Source: Herbidospora solisilvae (GTDB lineage Bacteria > Actinomycetota > Actinomycetes > Streptosporangiales > Streptosporangiaceae). Taken from it: a stretch of DNA of 64,000 nt. Below the pieces are notes generated by a model. It had not been told where the DNA came from. It did no database searches and saw only the letters and a list, made by a program, of their open reading frames with translations. The stretch lies in the NCBI RefSeq assembly GCF_009901565.1, contig NZ_WXEW01000005.1, positions 186,001 through 250,000 of the forward strand, in the 5' to 3' direction. Below, piece after piece: positions 14,994 through 24,316 of the stretch; position 1 is the stretch's first letter, and each line of letters opens with the position of its first letter. A program made the translations under genes and the position numbers.

Positions 14994-16582
14994 ACGACGT
15001 CATTTCCCGCCTGAAGGACGCGACGACCGCCGCCGGTGACACGATCTCCGAAGTTCCTCCGCTACGTCTGGAGCAGGCTCGTAAGGGCTTTCTGGTGCCC
15101 GTGGCGGCGGCGCTGGCGGTCGGGCTGGCGATCGCCGGGAGCGTGGTGATGACGCGGGGCGGGCTGAACCAGACGGCGGCGGGCACGGCGGCCCCTCGGT
15201 TCATCGTGGAGGCCAGGGAGCAGTCGGAGGTGATCGTCCGAGGGGTGACGGACGGAGCCGAGCTGGACCGGGTCGGCGCGATGACGGGGTGGCTCTACCG
15301 GAGCGTCCAGGCCGCGCCGGACAATCGCACCTTCTACGCCTTGCTGAACGGGCCCGCGTTCTGCTCCAGCAGGATCGTGCGATTCACCGTGGACGACGCC
15401 GGGCGGGCCGGTGAGCTGGCCGACGTGCCGGTACGCCCCGCGGCCCGCAGCAGGATCAGCGCGTTCGCGGTGAGCGGTGACGGGACGAAGGTGGTCTTCG
15501 GGACGGTGCCCTGTGTGCGCCGCGACGACGAGGGCCGCGGCTTCCTCGTGGTCGCCGACGCCCAGTCGGGGGAGGGGCGGCGGTTCCAGGTCAAGGCGGG
15601 GTCGGGGTTCACGTCGATCTCCACGAGCGACGACGGCTCACAGATCGCGTACACGACGATGCCGGCGGGCCGGACGATGACGGTCTCGGAACCGGCGGTG
15701 GTGGTGGGCTCACCATCGGCGCCGCCCCGGGTCGCGCCGTCGGGAGCGCCGACACCGGCTTCGAGCGTCGCGCCTCCGCCGACACCGGTCTCGGGCGCCG
15801 CGCCTGCGCCGACACCGGCTCCGAGCGCCGCATCTGCGCTGTCACCGGCTCCGAGCGTCGCGCCTCCGCCGACTCCGACGCCGGTTCCGGCTCCGAGCGG
15901 CGTGCCTACGGCGTTCATATCCGTGCCGCCGAGCGGGGTGGCCGCGCCTTCGGGTGGGGCGCCGGAGGATGTGGTGATCGTGCCGATGCCCACGCCCATG
16001 GCGTCTGGCAACGTGGTGATCGTGGTCCCCTCTCCCGGGCCGTCGCCGAGTGGCGGGATCGTCGTCTATTCCGCGCCCACGGCCGTGCCGCCCACCCTGG
16101 GCACGCTGGAAGGGGTCAGTTCGTGCCGTTTCTTCGCGCTTCGAGAAGACGTGCAGATCCCGGTCAACCAGTTGCGCGTGGTCGACTGCGCCGATTCGCC
16201 CGAGGTCTACGTGCTCGACGCCGACGAACCCGGGGATCCGCCCCGGCGCGTGGTGTTGTCAGGTGAGCTCGACGGGACGAGGGTCCATTTCTACGGGGTG
16301 CGCATGTCGCCCGACGGCACGCGGCTGATCGCCGGGGTGAGCACCGGGATGACCCGGCTGGACGACCCCCAGGCCGCGATCATGACGTTCGACCCGGCCG
16401 GTGAGGAACCGGCCGAGGTCCTCTACCGGGGCCGGGCCTGGTTGCGGGTCCTCGACCTGGCCGCCGGCGGGAGTCGTGTGCTCGTCCAGAGCGAACAGGA
16501 GATCGGGGAGGTCTCCGGGGACACGTACCGGAAGGTGATGGACATTCCCGGCCGTGTCATGGACGGAGTGGTTGCCTGGTAA
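14990..16582 (+). CDS. Single-pass membrane protein, probable partner of the sigma factor
   Basis: 530 residues, translationally coupled to the sigma gene by ATGA. A short cytosolic N-terminus of about 33 residues precedes one transmembrane helix (LVPVAAALAVGLAIAGSVV), and the rest is outside. The outer part has weak beta-propeller-like blades (VSGDGTKVVFG, SDDGSQIAYT, MSPDGTRLIAGV) split by a low-complexity Pro/Ala/Ser/Thr insert at residues about 240-365. The position fits an anti-sigma or sensor, but the HxxxCxxC zinc anti-sigma motif is absent from the short N-terminus, so binding to the sigma factor is only inferred. Confidence 0.6.
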   Translation: MNDVISRLKDATTAAGDTISEVPPLRLEQARKGFLVPVAAALAVGLAIAGSVVMTRGGLNQTAAGTAAPRFIVEAREQSEVIVRGVTDGAELDRVGAMTGWLYRSVQAAPDNRTFYALLNGPAFCSSRIVRFTVDDAGRAGELADVPVRPAARSRISAFAVSGDGTKVVFGTVPCVRRDDEGRGFLVVADAQSGEGRRFQVKAGSGFTSISTSDDGSQIAYTTMPAGRTMTVSEPAVVVGSPSAPPRVAPSGAPTPASSVAPPPTPVSGAAPAPTPAPSAASALSPAPSVAPPPTPTPVPAPSGVPTAFISVPPSGVAAPSGGAPEDVVIVPMPTPMASGNVVIVVPSPGPSPSGGIVVYSAPTAVPPTLGTLEGVSSCRFFALREDVQIPVNQLRVVDCADSPEVYVLDADEPGDPPRRVVLSGELDGTRVHFYGVRMSPDGTRLIAGVSTGMTRLDDPQAAIMTFDPAGEEPAEVLYRGRAWLRVLDLAAGGSRVLVQSEQEIGEVSGDTYRKVMDIPGRVMDGVVAW

Positions 16583-16636
16583 AGAGGGCGCGTAGGGTGG
16601 CGGGAAGGCGCAACCACACGAGGAGGCCGGGCTCCC

Positions 16637-17464
16637 TTGGGCATGATGATGGCCGTGAGCTTCACCCGATACGGGCGGTTGTACTACCTCGACCCGGGTG
16701 GCCACTCTCCGAAGGTGGGCGATCGGGTGCTCGTGCCGACCGACGCCGGTTTCGAGGTCGCCGAGACGATTTGGGCCCCCCAATGGGTCTCGGAAGACGT
16801 CGACGGCCTGCCCGTCTGCGGCGGCCTCGCCGGTGAGGAGCACCTGACCCGCGACGAGGCCAACAAGCGCCGCCGCGCCGAGGCCCGGAGCGTGTCCAAG
16901 CGCCTGATCAAGCGCCACGACCTGCCGATGAAGGTGGTCGGCGTCGACTACATCGACGCCGACAACGTCTACACGGTCTACTTCTCGGCCCCCCACCGGG
17001 TCGACTTCCGCGCGCTGGTCCGCGACCTGGCCCGCAACCTGCGCGCCCGCGTCGAGCTCCGCCAGATCGGCCCCCGCGACGAGGCCCGGCTGCAGGGCGG
17101 CATCGGCCCGTGCGGGCGCGATCTGTGCTGCGCCACCTTCCTGAAGGACTTCGAACCCGTTTCGGTACGCATGGCGAAAGACCAGGACCTCCCGGTCAAC
17201 CCGTTGCGGATCGCGGGGGCGTGCGGCCGCCTGATGTGCTGCCTGAAGTTCGAGCACCCGCTCTACCAGGAGTTTCGTGCCGGGGCGCCCCGGGTGGGCC
17301 TGACCGTCGACACGCCCGAGGGCGCCGGGGTCGTCGTGGGCCACAACGTGCCGTCCGACTCGGTGATCGTGCGGCTCAACGACGGCGGCCGGCGGTGCGC
17401 GTGCTCCAAGGCGAGTGTGTGCGGCCCGCGGAAGGCGTACGAAGAAACCTACGAATCGTCGTGA
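16637..17464 (+). CDS. PSP1-domain protein, RicT-like
   Basis: 275 residues from TTG 16637; AGGAGG ends 10 bases before it. The ATG codons at 16643-16649 are possible alternatives. The PSP1 domain carries the cysteine pairs CGRDLCCATF and CGRLMCCLKF that in B. subtilis RicT (YaaT) help bind Fe-S clusters; a late CACSKASVC adds more cysteines. RicT forms the Y-complex that guides RNA maturation with RNase Y. In B. subtilis yaaT follows holB; here the sigma/membrane pair stands between. The stop overlaps the next start (GTGA), so the downstream lipoprotein peptidase is coupled. Confidence 0.85.
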   Translation: MGMMMAVSFTRYGRLYYLDPGGHSPKVGDRVLVPTDAGFEVAETIWAPQWVSEDVDGLPVCGGLAGEEHLTRDEANKRRRAEARSVSKRLIKRHDLPMKVVGVDYIDADNVYTVYFSAPHRVDFRALVRDLARNLRARVELRQIGPRDEARLQGGIGPCGRDLCCATFLKDFEPVSVRMAKDQDLPVNPLRIAGACGRLMCCLKFEHPLYQEFRAGAPRVGLTVDTPEGAGVVVGHNVPSDSVIVRLNDGGRRCACSKASVCGPRKAYEETYESS

Positions 17465-18900
17465 GGCGGCTGCTGCTGGCGCTGGCGCTGCTGGCGGCCG
17501 GGTGTTCGGCGCCGGAGGCGTCGTCGTCGCCGCCCGATCAGGCGCTGTCGTGGACGCCCTGCCATGAGGGCCTTCAGTGCGCGACTCTGGCCGTACCGCT
17601 CGACTATGACCGCCCCGACGGCGAGAAGATCGAGATCGCCGTCGCGAAGCTCCCGGCCACCGGCGACCGCATCGGGTCGTTGCTGATCAACCCGGGCGGC
17701 CCGGGAGGGTCGGGCATCGAATACGTACGTGACTCGCCCGTCTCCGACAAGCTCCGCCAGCGGTTCGACCTGGTCGGCTTCGACCCCCGGGGCGTGGGCG
17801 AGTCCACGCCGCTGCGCTGCCTGTCGGAGCCCGAGGTGGAGTCCTACCTGTCGCTCGACATGACCCCCGACACCCCTGAGGAGGAGGCGGCCATGGTCGC
17901 CGGGGCGAAGAAGTTCGCCGCCGGCTGCCAGAAGAACGCCGGCTCACTCCTGGCCCACGTGGGCACCGCCGACGCGGCCCGCGACATGGACGTGCTGCGC
18001 GAGGCCCTGGGCGACGAGAAGCTGACTTACCTGGGCAAGTCCTACGGAACCTACCTCGGCGCGGTCTACGCGCAACTGTTCCCCGACCGGGTGCGCGCGC
18101 TGGTGCTCGACGGGGCGATCGACCCCCGGATTTCGGCGCTCGAACTCAACGAGGTGCAGGCCAAGGGGTTCGAGGTGGCGATGCGGGCCTTCGTGGCAGA
18201 CTGCTTCACCACCGACGACTGCCCCTTCTCCTCCCGCACGGTCGAGGGCGCTCTCGACGAGATCTCCCGGTTGTTGCAGCGCGCTGACCTGCTGCCTTTG
18301 CGGAACCAGACCGACTCCCGGGTGATCAACGACACGTGGGCGGCCTTCGGGGTGATCACGCCGCTTTACGATCGCGGGTCGTGGGAGATCCTGCGGGGGG
18401 CGCTCCGGGAGGCCTTCGCCGGAGACGGCACCCAGTTGTTGCGGATGGCCGACGTGCTGCTGGGGCGGCGGATCGACGGATCGTGGACGAACCAGACGGA
18501 GGCCAACAAGGCGGTCAACTGCGTCGATCACGCTTATCCGGCTGAGGTGGCCGATTACGAGTCGGCGGCCAAGGAGGCGGCCGAGGTGGCGCCGCGGTTC
18601 GGGCAGTTCGTGATGTGGGACAGTCTCGCCTGCGCGTACTGGCCTTCGCGGTCGGCGGAGGCCGACCTGAAGATCAACGCGGCTGGGGCGGCGCCCATTC
18701 TCGTCGTGGGGACCACGCGGGATCCGGCCACTCCGTATGAATGGGCCGAGGCGCTGGCTTCCGAGCTGGAATCGGGGGTTCTGCTGTCTTATGACGGGGA
18801 CGGGCATACGGCCTATCAGACCGGGTCGACGTGCGTGGACGGGGCTGTGGACGGGTACCTGACCGATCTTGTGGTGCCCGAGGAGGGCACTCGGTGTTGA
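17461..18900 (+). CDS. Secreted alpha/beta-hydrolase lipoprotein, tripeptidyl-aminopeptidase type
   Basis: 479 residues from GTG 17461, overlapping the previous stop. The N-terminus VRRLLLALALLAAGC is a lipoprotein signal with Cys15 as the lipid site. The body is the TAP/SlpD family seen in streptomycetes: oxyanion region NPGGPGGSG, nucleophile elbow GKSYGTYLG, catalytic Asp in GTTRDPATP and His in GDGHTAYQ. Cysteine pairs (CHEGLQC, and CFTTDDC) fit the secreted family's disulfides. It removes short peptides from N-termini outside the cell; the exact specificity is not visible. Confidence 0.9.
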   Translation: MRRLLLALALLAAGCSAPEASSSPPDQALSWTPCHEGLQCATLAVPLDYDRPDGEKIEIAVAKLPATGDRIGSLLINPGGPGGSGIEYVRDSPVSDKLRQRFDLVGFDPRGVGESTPLRCLSEPEVESYLSLDMTPDTPEEEAAMVAGAKKFAAGCQKNAGSLLAHVGTADAARDMDVLREALGDEKLTYLGKSYGTYLGAVYAQLFPDRVRALVLDGAIDPRISALELNEVQAKGFEVAMRAFVADCFTTDDCPFSSRTVEGALDEISRLLQRADLLPLRNQTDSRVINDTWAAFGVITPLYDRGSWEILRGALREAFAGDGTQLLRMADVLLGRRIDGSWTNQTEANKAVNCVDHAYPAEVADYESAAKEAAEVAPRFGQFVMWDSLACAYWPSRSAEADLKINAAGAAPILVVGTTRDPATPYEWAEALASELESGVLLSYDGDGHTAYQTGSTCVDGAVDGYLTDLVVPEEGTRC

Positions 18901-18957
18901 TCGTGGGCGCGGAGTGGGGGGCGGAGGCTGTACAGTAGGACTGCTGCTTGTCAGCAT

Positions 18958-19031
18958 GCCGCCTTAGCTCAGTCGGCCAGAGCGACGCACTCGTAATGCG
19001 TAGGTCTGGGGTTCGATTCCCCAAGGCGGCT
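18958..19031 (+). tRNA. tRNA-Thr(CGU)
   Basis: 74 nt. Acceptor stem GCCGCCT / AGGCGGC, D-arm TAGCTCAGTCGGCCAGAGC, anticodon stem ACGCA/TGCGT with loop CTCGTAA (anticodon CGT, reads ACG), T-arm GGGGTTCGATTCCCC. No encoded CCA. Confidence 0.96.
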
Positions 19032-19036
19032 CTCTC

Positions 19037-19087
19037 GGAACGGCCCGTGGTTGACGCCCCTTCGGGGCGGCTTTCACGGGCCGTTCC
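19037..19087 (+). terminator. Terminator after tRNA-Thr
   Basis: Perfect 13-bp outer stem GGAACGGCCCGTG (19037-19049) / CACGGGCCGTTCC (19075-19087) with an inner CGCCCC-TTC-GGGGCG stem, beginning 6 bases after the tRNA and followed by TCGTTTCT. Confidence 0.8.
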
Positions 19088-19333
19088 TCGTTTCTACGGG
19101 GGGCGACCCCCGAACCCCCGATACGAGAGGGCTGCGCCCCCTCGCGCTCCCCCTGGCCGCTTCGCGTCCTCGCATCGCTGGCGCTCTGGGTCGCTGCGCT
19201 CCTGGCGAAGGGCTTCGCCCCTCGCGCTCCCTGACATGGCCTCGCTTCGCTCGGGCTGCGCTCGCTTCGCTCGATTTCGATCTTGGGCAGGTCTCGTCGG
19301 TTCCACGTGGAGGTAGCCCCGATGGATGTGATG
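19088..19333. other. Low-complexity intergenic stretch
   Basis: Noncoding region rich in short reiterated words of GCTTCGCTC, CGCGCTCC and CTGCGCTC type between tRNA-Thr and the ThuA gene. All six frames look non-coding. Such scrambled GCTTCG-rich runs are frequent between actinomycete genes. I see no gene or clear regulatory signal. Confidence 0.5.
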
Positions 19334-19364
19334 TCCGGAGGGGACGGGCATCGTCCCCTCCGGA
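19334..19364 (-). terminator. Terminator of the ThuA-family gene
   Basis: Perfect 13-bp inverted repeat TCCGGAGGGGACG / CGTCCCCTCCGGA with a 5-base loop, 12 bases beyond the stop codon of the leftward gene. Confidence 0.75.
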
Positions 19365-19376
19365 GGTCCGCATCGT

Positions 19377-22300
19377 TTACGAGGCGTAGACCTCGAACTC
19401 CGAGACCTGGCCCGCGGGCCAGCCGGTGTTCGCGGTGATGGTCAGGCGCAGGTAGCGCCTGCTGGTGGCCGGGAAGGTGATGGTGGCCGTGTTCCCGGTG
19501 GCCGGGTTGAAGGTGTACGCCGCCGAGCCGATGACGTTGGTGAAGGTGGTTCCGTCTGTGCTGCCGAGGACGGTGAGCGTCTGGGTGCGGGTGGCCCAAG
19601 CGGTGGCCGGGGGCAGCTTGAGGACGATGCGGCCGACGCTGACCGAGGAGCCGAGGTCGACGGTGATCGACTGCGGGAAGGCGTTGTTGACCGACTCCCA
19701 GTAGGTGCCGGCGTTCCCGTCCACGGCGTTGCCGGACGCGTAGGTCTGCACGTGGCTGGTTTCGGTGGTCGGCCGGCCCTGCGCCAGGTTGCTGACCGGA
19801 ACCGCGGCGCCGGTGCCGCTGAGGGCGACGGTCAGCGGGCCGTTCGGGTCGTTGCTGGCGACGCTCAGGGTGCCCGTGCGGGTGCCCGTCGTGGTCGGGG
19901 TGAAGGTGACGTTGACCGTGCAGGACGCGCCGGCGGCCAGCGAGGAACCGCAGGTCTTGGTCTGCGCGAAGTCACCGCTGGTGGCGACCGTGCCGAGCGT
20001 CGCCGTCCCGGTGCCGGTGTTGGTGACCGTGACGGCCTGCGCGGGGCTGGTGCTGCCGACGGTCCTTGAGGCGAACGACAGGCTGGCGGGAGAGGCCGTC
20101 AGGTTCACGGTCGGCGGCTGGTCGCCGCCGCCCGGGAAGATCTGGAACTCCGCGACCTGCGCCGCGGGCCAGCCGGTGTTGGCGGTGAAGTTCAGCCGGA
20201 CGTACCGCGTGCTGGCGGTGGTCAGCGGGATCGTGACGGAGTTGCCCGTCGCGGGGTTGAAGGCGTAGGGGGCCGATGGCTTGAGCGTGGTCCACGTCGT
20301 GCCGTCGGTGCTGCCCTGGACCGACAGGGTCTGGGTCCTGGTCGCCCATGCCGCGGGCGGGGGCAGCTTCAGCGTGATCGAGCCGATGCTCTGCGTGGAG
20401 CGCAGGTCGGCCTGGAGCCACTGCGGGAAGGCGTTGTTCGCCGACTCCCAGTAGGTGGCGGTGTTGTCGTCGTTGGCGTTGGTCTGCGGGTAGCCGCCCG
20501 AGGAACTGCCGGCGGTCATCGCGGCGCCGAGGGCGAGGTTGGTGGTCGAGGTGACGGCGCTGCCGGACAGTGCCACCGACAGGGGGCCGTTCTCGTCGTT
20601 GCTCGCCACCCTGAGCGTGCCCGTGCGGGTGCCCGTCGCGGTCGGGGTGAAGGTGACGTTGACCGTGCAGGACGCGCCGGCGGCCAGGGTGGCGCCGCAG
20701 GTGTTGGTCTGCGCGTAGTCACCGGTGACGGTGACTACGCTCAGGGTCGCGGCGGCGCTGCCGGTGTTGGTGACGGTGACCGCCTGCGGCGGGCTGGTCG
20801 TGCCGGTGGTGCGGGTCCCGAAGGACAGGCCGGTGGGGTTGGCGCTCAGGGTGACGCCGTTGACGCTCCTGCTGACGAAGTCGGTCCAGTTGACGTTGAT
20901 CAGCGCGCCGGTGTCGGTGCTGCCCGCCGACCTGCGGACGACGAAGTACAGCGGCCCGCTGGTCGTGGGCGGGTTGGTGAGCGTGACCGGGAAGTTCTGG
21001 TAGGTCTGCCAGCCGCCGGTGCCGGTCACCGTGGCCCTGCCGACCAGCGGACCGTTCACGGCGCCCGACCGGATCTCGATCGTGCCTCCGGCCGAGCCCG
21101 AGGCCGCGCGGAAGGTCAGGCGCTCGATCGCCGACAGGTTGACCGGGTCGTGGCTCCAGTAGTCGCCGTCCTCGATGGCGGTGAGGTTGTGGAAGCCGCC
21201 CTGCGTGTCGGAGGTCGTCTCCACCCGCGCACCGGGGTCGCCGGCGCCGGTGCCGTCGGGGGCGCGCCCCGTCGCCGTGTAGAACTCGGCCTGCTTGTGC
21301 TTGGGCTGCAGCAGCACCTGCGCCCTGGTGGTCAGCGGACCGGAGGATCCGGTGCCGCCCTGGTCGGTGTAACTGGCCTCCAGCACATAAAAGACGTTGT
21401 CGCCGTCGCTGTGCCCAGAGGACAGGGTGGTCTGGACGGTGCCCGAGCAGCCGGTGTACTGGTCGAGCGGGTGGCCGTGCGAGTCGTGCCCCAGGAAGGC
21501 CTGGAGCTTGACGTTCGCGCAGTTGACCGTGCCGTCTTCGGGGTCGGTGACCGTGACGGTGAAGTTCACCCGGTCGCCGAAGTTGAAGAAGCCGCCGTTG
21601 GGCGGCAGATTGAACCTCACCGTGGGCGCGGTGTTGCCGGCCACGATCGGCACGTTGGCGGTGGCGGTCGTGCCGCCCTGGTCCTTCACGGTCAGCACGG
21701 CGGTGAAGTTCCCCGCCGTGGTGTAGGTGTGCGTGGGGTTCGCCTGAGTGGAGTCGACGCTGCCGTTGCCGTCGAAGTCCCAGGCGTAGGTGAGCGGCGT
21801 CCCGTCGGGGTCGGCGGATCCGGCGCTGGAGAACTGCACGGTCAGCGGCACGGGCCCGGCGGTCTTGTCGGCCTTGGCCTGGGCGGTCGGCGCCCGGTCG
21901 CCCTTCGTGTAGTCGATCCGGTAGATGCCGGAGTCGGTGTTGTTGCCGCCGAAGCCCGAGCCCCACTCGATGACGTACAGCGCACCGTCGGGGCCGAACT
22001 TCATGTCCATCGGCTTCTTGAAGCTCATCGTGCCCAGCAGGGGGTTGATGTCGACCAGTTGCGACCCGTCGGCGCTGAGCTGGAAGGAGTACAGGCGGTT
22101 CTGGTTCCACTCGCCGAAGACGGCCTTGCCGTCCCAGTAGGCGGGCCACTTGCGGGCCGACACCAGCGCCGGGTCGTAGCGGTAGGCGGGCCCGGCATGG
22201 GGTGCGCCGCCGCCGCCGAGTTCGGGGAACGCGGGGTCGGCGGAGTAGTGGTAGTAGACCGTGGCGGCCTTGGCCGCGGGCAGGTCGGTGATGCCGGTGT

Positions 22301-23966
22301 TGTTGGGCGAGTCGTTCTTCGGCGCCGCGCAGTTGAACGGCTGCTTGGAGGTGTTCGTCGCGAAGTCGAAGTCGACGTAGGCCTTGTTGTTGCCGACGCA
22401 GTAGGGCCAGCCGTAGAACCCCGGACCGTTGAGGATGTCCCACTCGACCGTGTTCTCCGGGCCACGGGTGGCGCTGGGCTGGCCGGCGTCCGGGCCGTAA
22501 TTGGCGACCAGCAGCTTGTGCGTCTTGGGGTCGATGCCGATCCGGAAGGGGTTGCGCAGACCCATCGCGTAGATCTCCGGGCGGGTCTTCGGCGTGCCCG
22601 GCGGGAACATGTTGCCTGCGGGGATGGTGTAGGTGCCGTCCGGCTCGGGGTGGATGCGCAGCACCTTGCCGCGCAGGTCGTTGGAGTTGGCCGAGGTGCC
22701 CTGGGCGTCCCAGCTCGACCGCCCGGCGCGCTCGTCGATGGGGGTGTAGCCGTCGGAGGCGAAGGGGTTGGTGTTGTCGCCGTTGGCGAGCCACAGGTCG
22801 CCGGTGGCCTTGTCGAACACCATGCCGCCCCCGTGGTGGCAGCACTCCGCCCGCTGGACCGGCACCTCCAGCACGACCTTCTCGCTGGCGAAGTCGAGCG
22901 TCAGGTCTGGCCTGACGGTGAAGCGCGACAGCCGGTCCACGGCGGTGGACTGGGGCGAGTAGTACAGGTACATCCAGCGGTTGGTGGCGAACGCCGGGTC
23001 GAGGACCATTCCCAGCAGGCCGCTCTCGTTGGCGTTGAAGACGTTCAGGTGACCGGAGGTGACCACACCGCCGCCCGGCTTGACCGCTTTGACGTCACCG
23101 CTCAGGTCGATGTAGAAGACGGTGCCGTCCGCGGCGACGTCCAGCATCATCGGGTTGGAGGTGTTGTCGTCAATGGTGACCTTGGCGAACGACGAGCCCA
23201 GGCTCGCCGAGCAGTCGGCCGGCGCCACGCCCGCGGCGGTCTGCAGGCCGCCCAGCAGCATCTTCAGGAAGTTGGGCTCGGCGAAGGACTCGTCGGTGTG
23301 GCCCAGCGCGGTGTACCAGGAGCGGCCGCCGTCGTAGTTCTGGCACCAGGTGGTGGGGTGGTCGGCGCCCATCGTGCCGCCGCTGTAGCTGGTCTCGTCC
23401 AGGGAGGTCAGGACGTGGACCGCGGCACGCGGGTTGGTGCGGAAGTCGTACCACTCGTCGGTGCGGGTCCAGCGGGCGGGCAGCCCGGCCGTGGAGGGGT
23501 GCGCGGGGTCCTCGACCTTGACGACGGCCTGCTGCGGCGCGGGGTGCTGCTTGAAGTAGGCGCCGACCAGATTGCCGTACCAGGACCAGTCGTACTCGGT
23601 GTCCGAGGCCGCGTGCACGCCGGCGTACCCGCCGCCGCCCTTGATGTACTGCTCGAAGGCGGTCTGCTGGGTGGCGTTCAGCACGTCACCCGTAGTGGAA
23701 AGAAAGACCACGACCTGGTATTTGGCCAGGTTGGCCGCGGTGAAGGCGGCGGAGTCCTCGGTGACGTCGACCGTGAAGCCCTGTTCCTGGCCGAGTTGCC
23801 TGATGGCGGCGATGCCCGCCGGGATGGAGGTGTGCCGGAAGCCGGCGGTCTTGGAGAAGACCAGCGCGGCGAACGGCGGTCCGGCGGCGGCCTGCGCCGG
23901 ACTCACCTGGGAGGGGATGAGGAGGGTGGAGACGAGCAGCAGCAGGGCGGTGAGAATTCTTCTCAT
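19377..23966 (-). CDS. Large secreted ThuA / glucose-sorbosone dehydrogenase multidomain protein
   Basis: 1529 residues. ATG 23966 begins a signal peptide MRRILTALLLLVSTLLIP...AQAA, preceded by GAGGTG. Domains in order, approximate residues: ThuA-like fold 30-255 (FSKTAGFRH, GVHAASDTEYDWSWYG); six-bladed PQQ-type sugar dehydrogenase 270-640 (ECCHHGGGMVFD, GLRNPFRIGID, WDILNGPGFYGWPYC); PKD domain 655-730 (TYAWDFDGNG); an Ig-like segment; a carbohydrate-binding module of CBM6 type 860-985; then two copies of a pair made of an ASH-like beta-sandwich (FGTRTTGTTSPPQAVTVTNTG) and an F5/8-type-C (discoidin) domain. Relatives act on sugars or polysaccharides outside the cell. Oxidation of a sugar with binding to polymeric glycan is the best guess; the substrate is unknown. 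Confidence 0.9.
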   Translation of the reverse strand: MRRILTALLLLVSTLLIPSQVSPAQAAAGPPFAALVFSKTAGFRHTSIPAGIAAIRQLGQEQGFTVDVTEDSAAFTAANLAKYQVVVFLSTTGDVLNATQQTAFEQYIKGGGGYAGVHAASDTEYDWSWYGNLVGAYFKQHPAPQQAVVKVEDPAHPSTAGLPARWTRTDEWYDFRTNPRAAVHVLTSLDETSYSGGTMGADHPTTWCQNYDGGRSWYTALGHTDESFAEPNFLKMLLGGLQTAAGVAPADCSASLGSSFAKVTIDDNTSNPMMLDVAADGTVFYIDLSGDVKAVKPGGGVVTSGHLNVFNANESGLLGMVLDPAFATNRWMYLYYSPQSTAVDRLSRFTVRPDLTLDFASEKVVLEVPVQRAECCHHGGGMVFDKATGDLWLANGDNTNPFASDGYTPIDERAGRSSWDAQGTSANSNDLRGKVLRIHPEPDGTYTIPAGNMFPPGTPKTRPEIYAMGLRNPFRIGIDPKTHKLLVANYGPDAGQPSATRGPENTVEWDILNGPGFYGWPYCVGNNKAYVDFDFATNTSKQPFNCAAPKNDSPNNTGITDLPAAKAATVYYHYSADPAFPELGGGGAPHAGPAYRYDPALVSARKWPAYWDGKAVFGEWNQNRLYSFQLSADGSQLVDINPLLGTMSFKKPMDMKFGPDGALYVIEWGSGFGGNNTDSGIYRIDYTKGDRAPTAQAKADKTAGPVPLTVQFSSAGSADPDGTPLTYAWDFDGNGSVDSTQANPTHTYTTAGNFTAVLTVKDQGGTTATANVPIVAGNTAPTVRFNLPPNGGFFNFGDRVNFTVTVTDPEDGTVNCANVKLQAFLGHDSHGHPLDQYTGCSGTVQTTLSSGHSDGDNVFYVLEASYTDQGGTGSSGPLTTRAQVLLQPKHKQAEFYTATGRAPDGTGAGDPGARVETTSDTQGGFHNLTAIEDGDYWSHDPVNLSAIERLTFRAASGSAGGTIEIRSGAVNGPLVGRATVTGTGGWQTYQNFPVTLTNPPTTSGPLYFVVRRSAGSTDTGALINVNWTDFVSRSVNGVTLSANPTGLSFGTRTTGTTSPPQAVTVTNTGSAAATLSVVTVTGDYAQTNTCGATLAAGASCTVNVTFTPTATGTRTGTLRVASNDENGPLSVALSGSAVTSTTNLALGAAMTAGSSSGGYPQTNANDDNTATYWESANNAFPQWLQADLRSTQSIGSITLKLPPPAAWATRTQTLSVQGSTDGTTWTTLKPSAPYAFNPATGNSVTIPLTTASTRYVRLNFTANTGWPAAQVAEFQIFPGGGDQPPTVNLTASPASLSFASRTVGSTSPAQAVTVTNTGTGTATLGTVATSGDFAQTKTCGSSLAAGASCTVNVTFTPTTTGTRTGTLSVASNDPNGPLTVALSGTGAAVPVSNLAQGRPTTETSHVQTYASGNAVDGNAGTYWESVNNAFPQSITVDLGSSVSVGRIVLKLPPATAWATRTQTLTVLGSTDGTTFTNVIGSAAYTFNPATGNTATITFPATSRRYLRLTITANTGWPAGQVSEFEVYAS
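19383..20860 (-). repeat. Tandem duplication of an ASH + discoidin module
   Basis: The 3' third of the ThuA-family gene contains two successive modules of about 730 bases. Each has an ASH-like domain (VNVTFTPT, GTRTGTL, VASND) and an F5/8-C domain (ATYWESANNAFPQ versus GTYWESVNNAFPQ; NTGWPA in both). High local identity shows a recent in-frame duplication. Confidence 0.75.
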
Positions 23967-24316
23967 GCCGCACCTCGCGCGCTGCGCAGGTGAACGTCCA
24001 TGTGCATGTGCATGTCGACCTGACCTCACAGCTCAGTCAGGCAAGGCGCGCGCCGCCACGCTGATTGCCCTGGGGGTGATTCGAGGGTCGGAGTGTGCCG
24101 ACTCCGTCGTGCTGTCGAACGGTTGTAGGACGTGCCAGGAGCAGCACATTTACGCGGCGGACGCTAGCCAATGCGGTTTTAACACGTTCATGCCAGGCGT
24201 GTATAGACACGAGATGACCCGAGGCCGCGCTTGAGCGTTTCTCGAAAAACCCCGAAGTTACCGGTCGCGCCATTCGCGACAGCGGCCGAGGAAAGGACTT
24301 GTCCCGAAGGCCTGGG
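23967..24316. other. Intergenic region upstream of the ThuA-family gene
   Basis: About 350 bases between the ThuA-family start and the STAS-gene stop, both leftward. It should contain the promoter for the secreted protein. A short TGCATG reiteration (CATGTGCATGTGCATG near 23999-24014) and a locally AT-richer stretch around 24170-24215 are visible. No gene or confident promoter is assigned. Confidence 0.4.

Noticed and set aside
21150-23993. A 947-codon plus-strand open frame
   Set aside because: It is antisense to the ThuA/dehydrogenase gene, has Val/Gly/Arg/Ala-rich composition typical of a GC-rich shadow frame, and shows no domain.
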